Assembly (NCBI RefSeq): GCF_000022205.1
Contig: NC_012029.1
Coordinates: forward strand, 1 to 64,000
Direction of reading: 5' to 3'
From: Halorubrum lacusprofundi ATCC 49239
GTDB taxonomy: Archaea; Halobacteriota; Halobacteria; Halobacteriales; Haloferacaceae
Length of the DNA stretch: 64,000 nucleotides
In this document: one piece after another, positions 63,841 through 64,000 of the stretch
How the letters are laid out: each line of letters opens with the position of its first letter
Position numbering within the stretch: the stretch's first letter is position 1
Program-made: the position numbers and the translations under genes
Notes under the pieces: model-generated
The model's database searches: none
What the model saw: the letters and a program-made list of their open reading frames with translations, nothing else
What the model was told of the DNA's origin: nothing

Positions 63841-64000
63841 CTTATAAATCGGCGGCGGTGGCGCGTGCCGACGAGCGCCCCGAGGGCGCGAGTCGCACGC
63901 GCGAGGGAATCGCTGGCGCCGACGGCGCCAGCGACGAGGTTGGGGAGGTGAGAGGTGCAGTGCGGTTGCGGGCGGGTGGGACCTAAAGGGGCAGCCGCGA
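63841..64000 (+). repeat. Dispersed structured intergenic element, copy D (cut by window end)
   Basis: It opens with CTTATAAATC, then GGTGGCGCGTGCC, GCGCGAGGGA, GAGGTTGGGGAGGTGAGAGG and GCGGTTGCGGGCGGGTGGGA with CCTAAAGGGGCAGCCGCGA at the very end of the window. Hairpins are GCGCCC/GGGCGC with loop CGA (63875-63889) and a perfect 11-bp TCGCTGGCGCC/GGCGCCAGCGA (63910-63934). It is the clearest copy for the left half. Confidence 0.75.

Overview
The window is haloarchaeal chromosome, most likely Halorubrum or a close relative. The evidence is high GC, very acidic proteins, sparse ribosome binding sites with many start-stop overlaps, a 16S - tRNA-Ala - 23S - 5S - tRNA-Cys rRNA operon, MC1, DNA polymerase D, and many small families known only from haloarchaea. 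Genus placement rests on recognising the 16S sequence by eye and was not computed.

Layout. 1-779 is a replication origin: four 13-bp direct repeats and two inverted origin recognition boxes flank an AT-rich core next to orc1. orc1, signal peptidase and the PolD small subunit follow, the usual set at the main haloarchaeal origin. 5.5-20 kb is housekeeping sequence (IMPACT/YigZ protein, PspAB, MBL hydrolase, PHP protein, hemB, ferredoxin, valS, pyrD, MC1). 20.2-26 kb is the rRNA operon with two tandem promoters, processing stems and a hairpin/T-tract terminator. 26-50.8 kb continues with core genes. It includes a stress-type operon of two PrkA kinases, a UPF0229 VWA protein and SpoVR, plus two further ferredoxins, a NifU-domain protein, a FAU-1 ribonuclease, a ROK kinase, a universal stress protein and a cold shock protein.

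50.9-56.8 kb is the accessory part. It holds an atypical Nudix protein, an inositol-monophosphatase-like protein, a multi-TM protein, an ISH3-type transposase, a TnpB 3' relic with an intact-looking right end (candidate omega RNA), and a repeat-rich LEA-like membrane protein whose stop codon lies inside the IS end. It ends at tRNA-Phe and tRNA-Pro genes, each followed on its 3' side by two extra copies of its own 3' end. 56.8-64 kb returns to core genes: a Ski2-type helicase, L10e, NucS, AhcY and a repeat-bearing secreted protein.

The strongest unexplained signal is a dispersed intergenic element present four times (14.1, 14.9, 60.6 and 63.8 kb). Its copies share primary-sequence blocks and two hairpins whose stems differ in sequence but remain paired, and the better-preserved copies begin or end with TTATAA-type boxes. 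That suggests a structured RNA or a small non-autonomous mobile element. The tRNA 3'-end arrays are the second; they also carry a hairpin whose stem is maintained by compensating changes.
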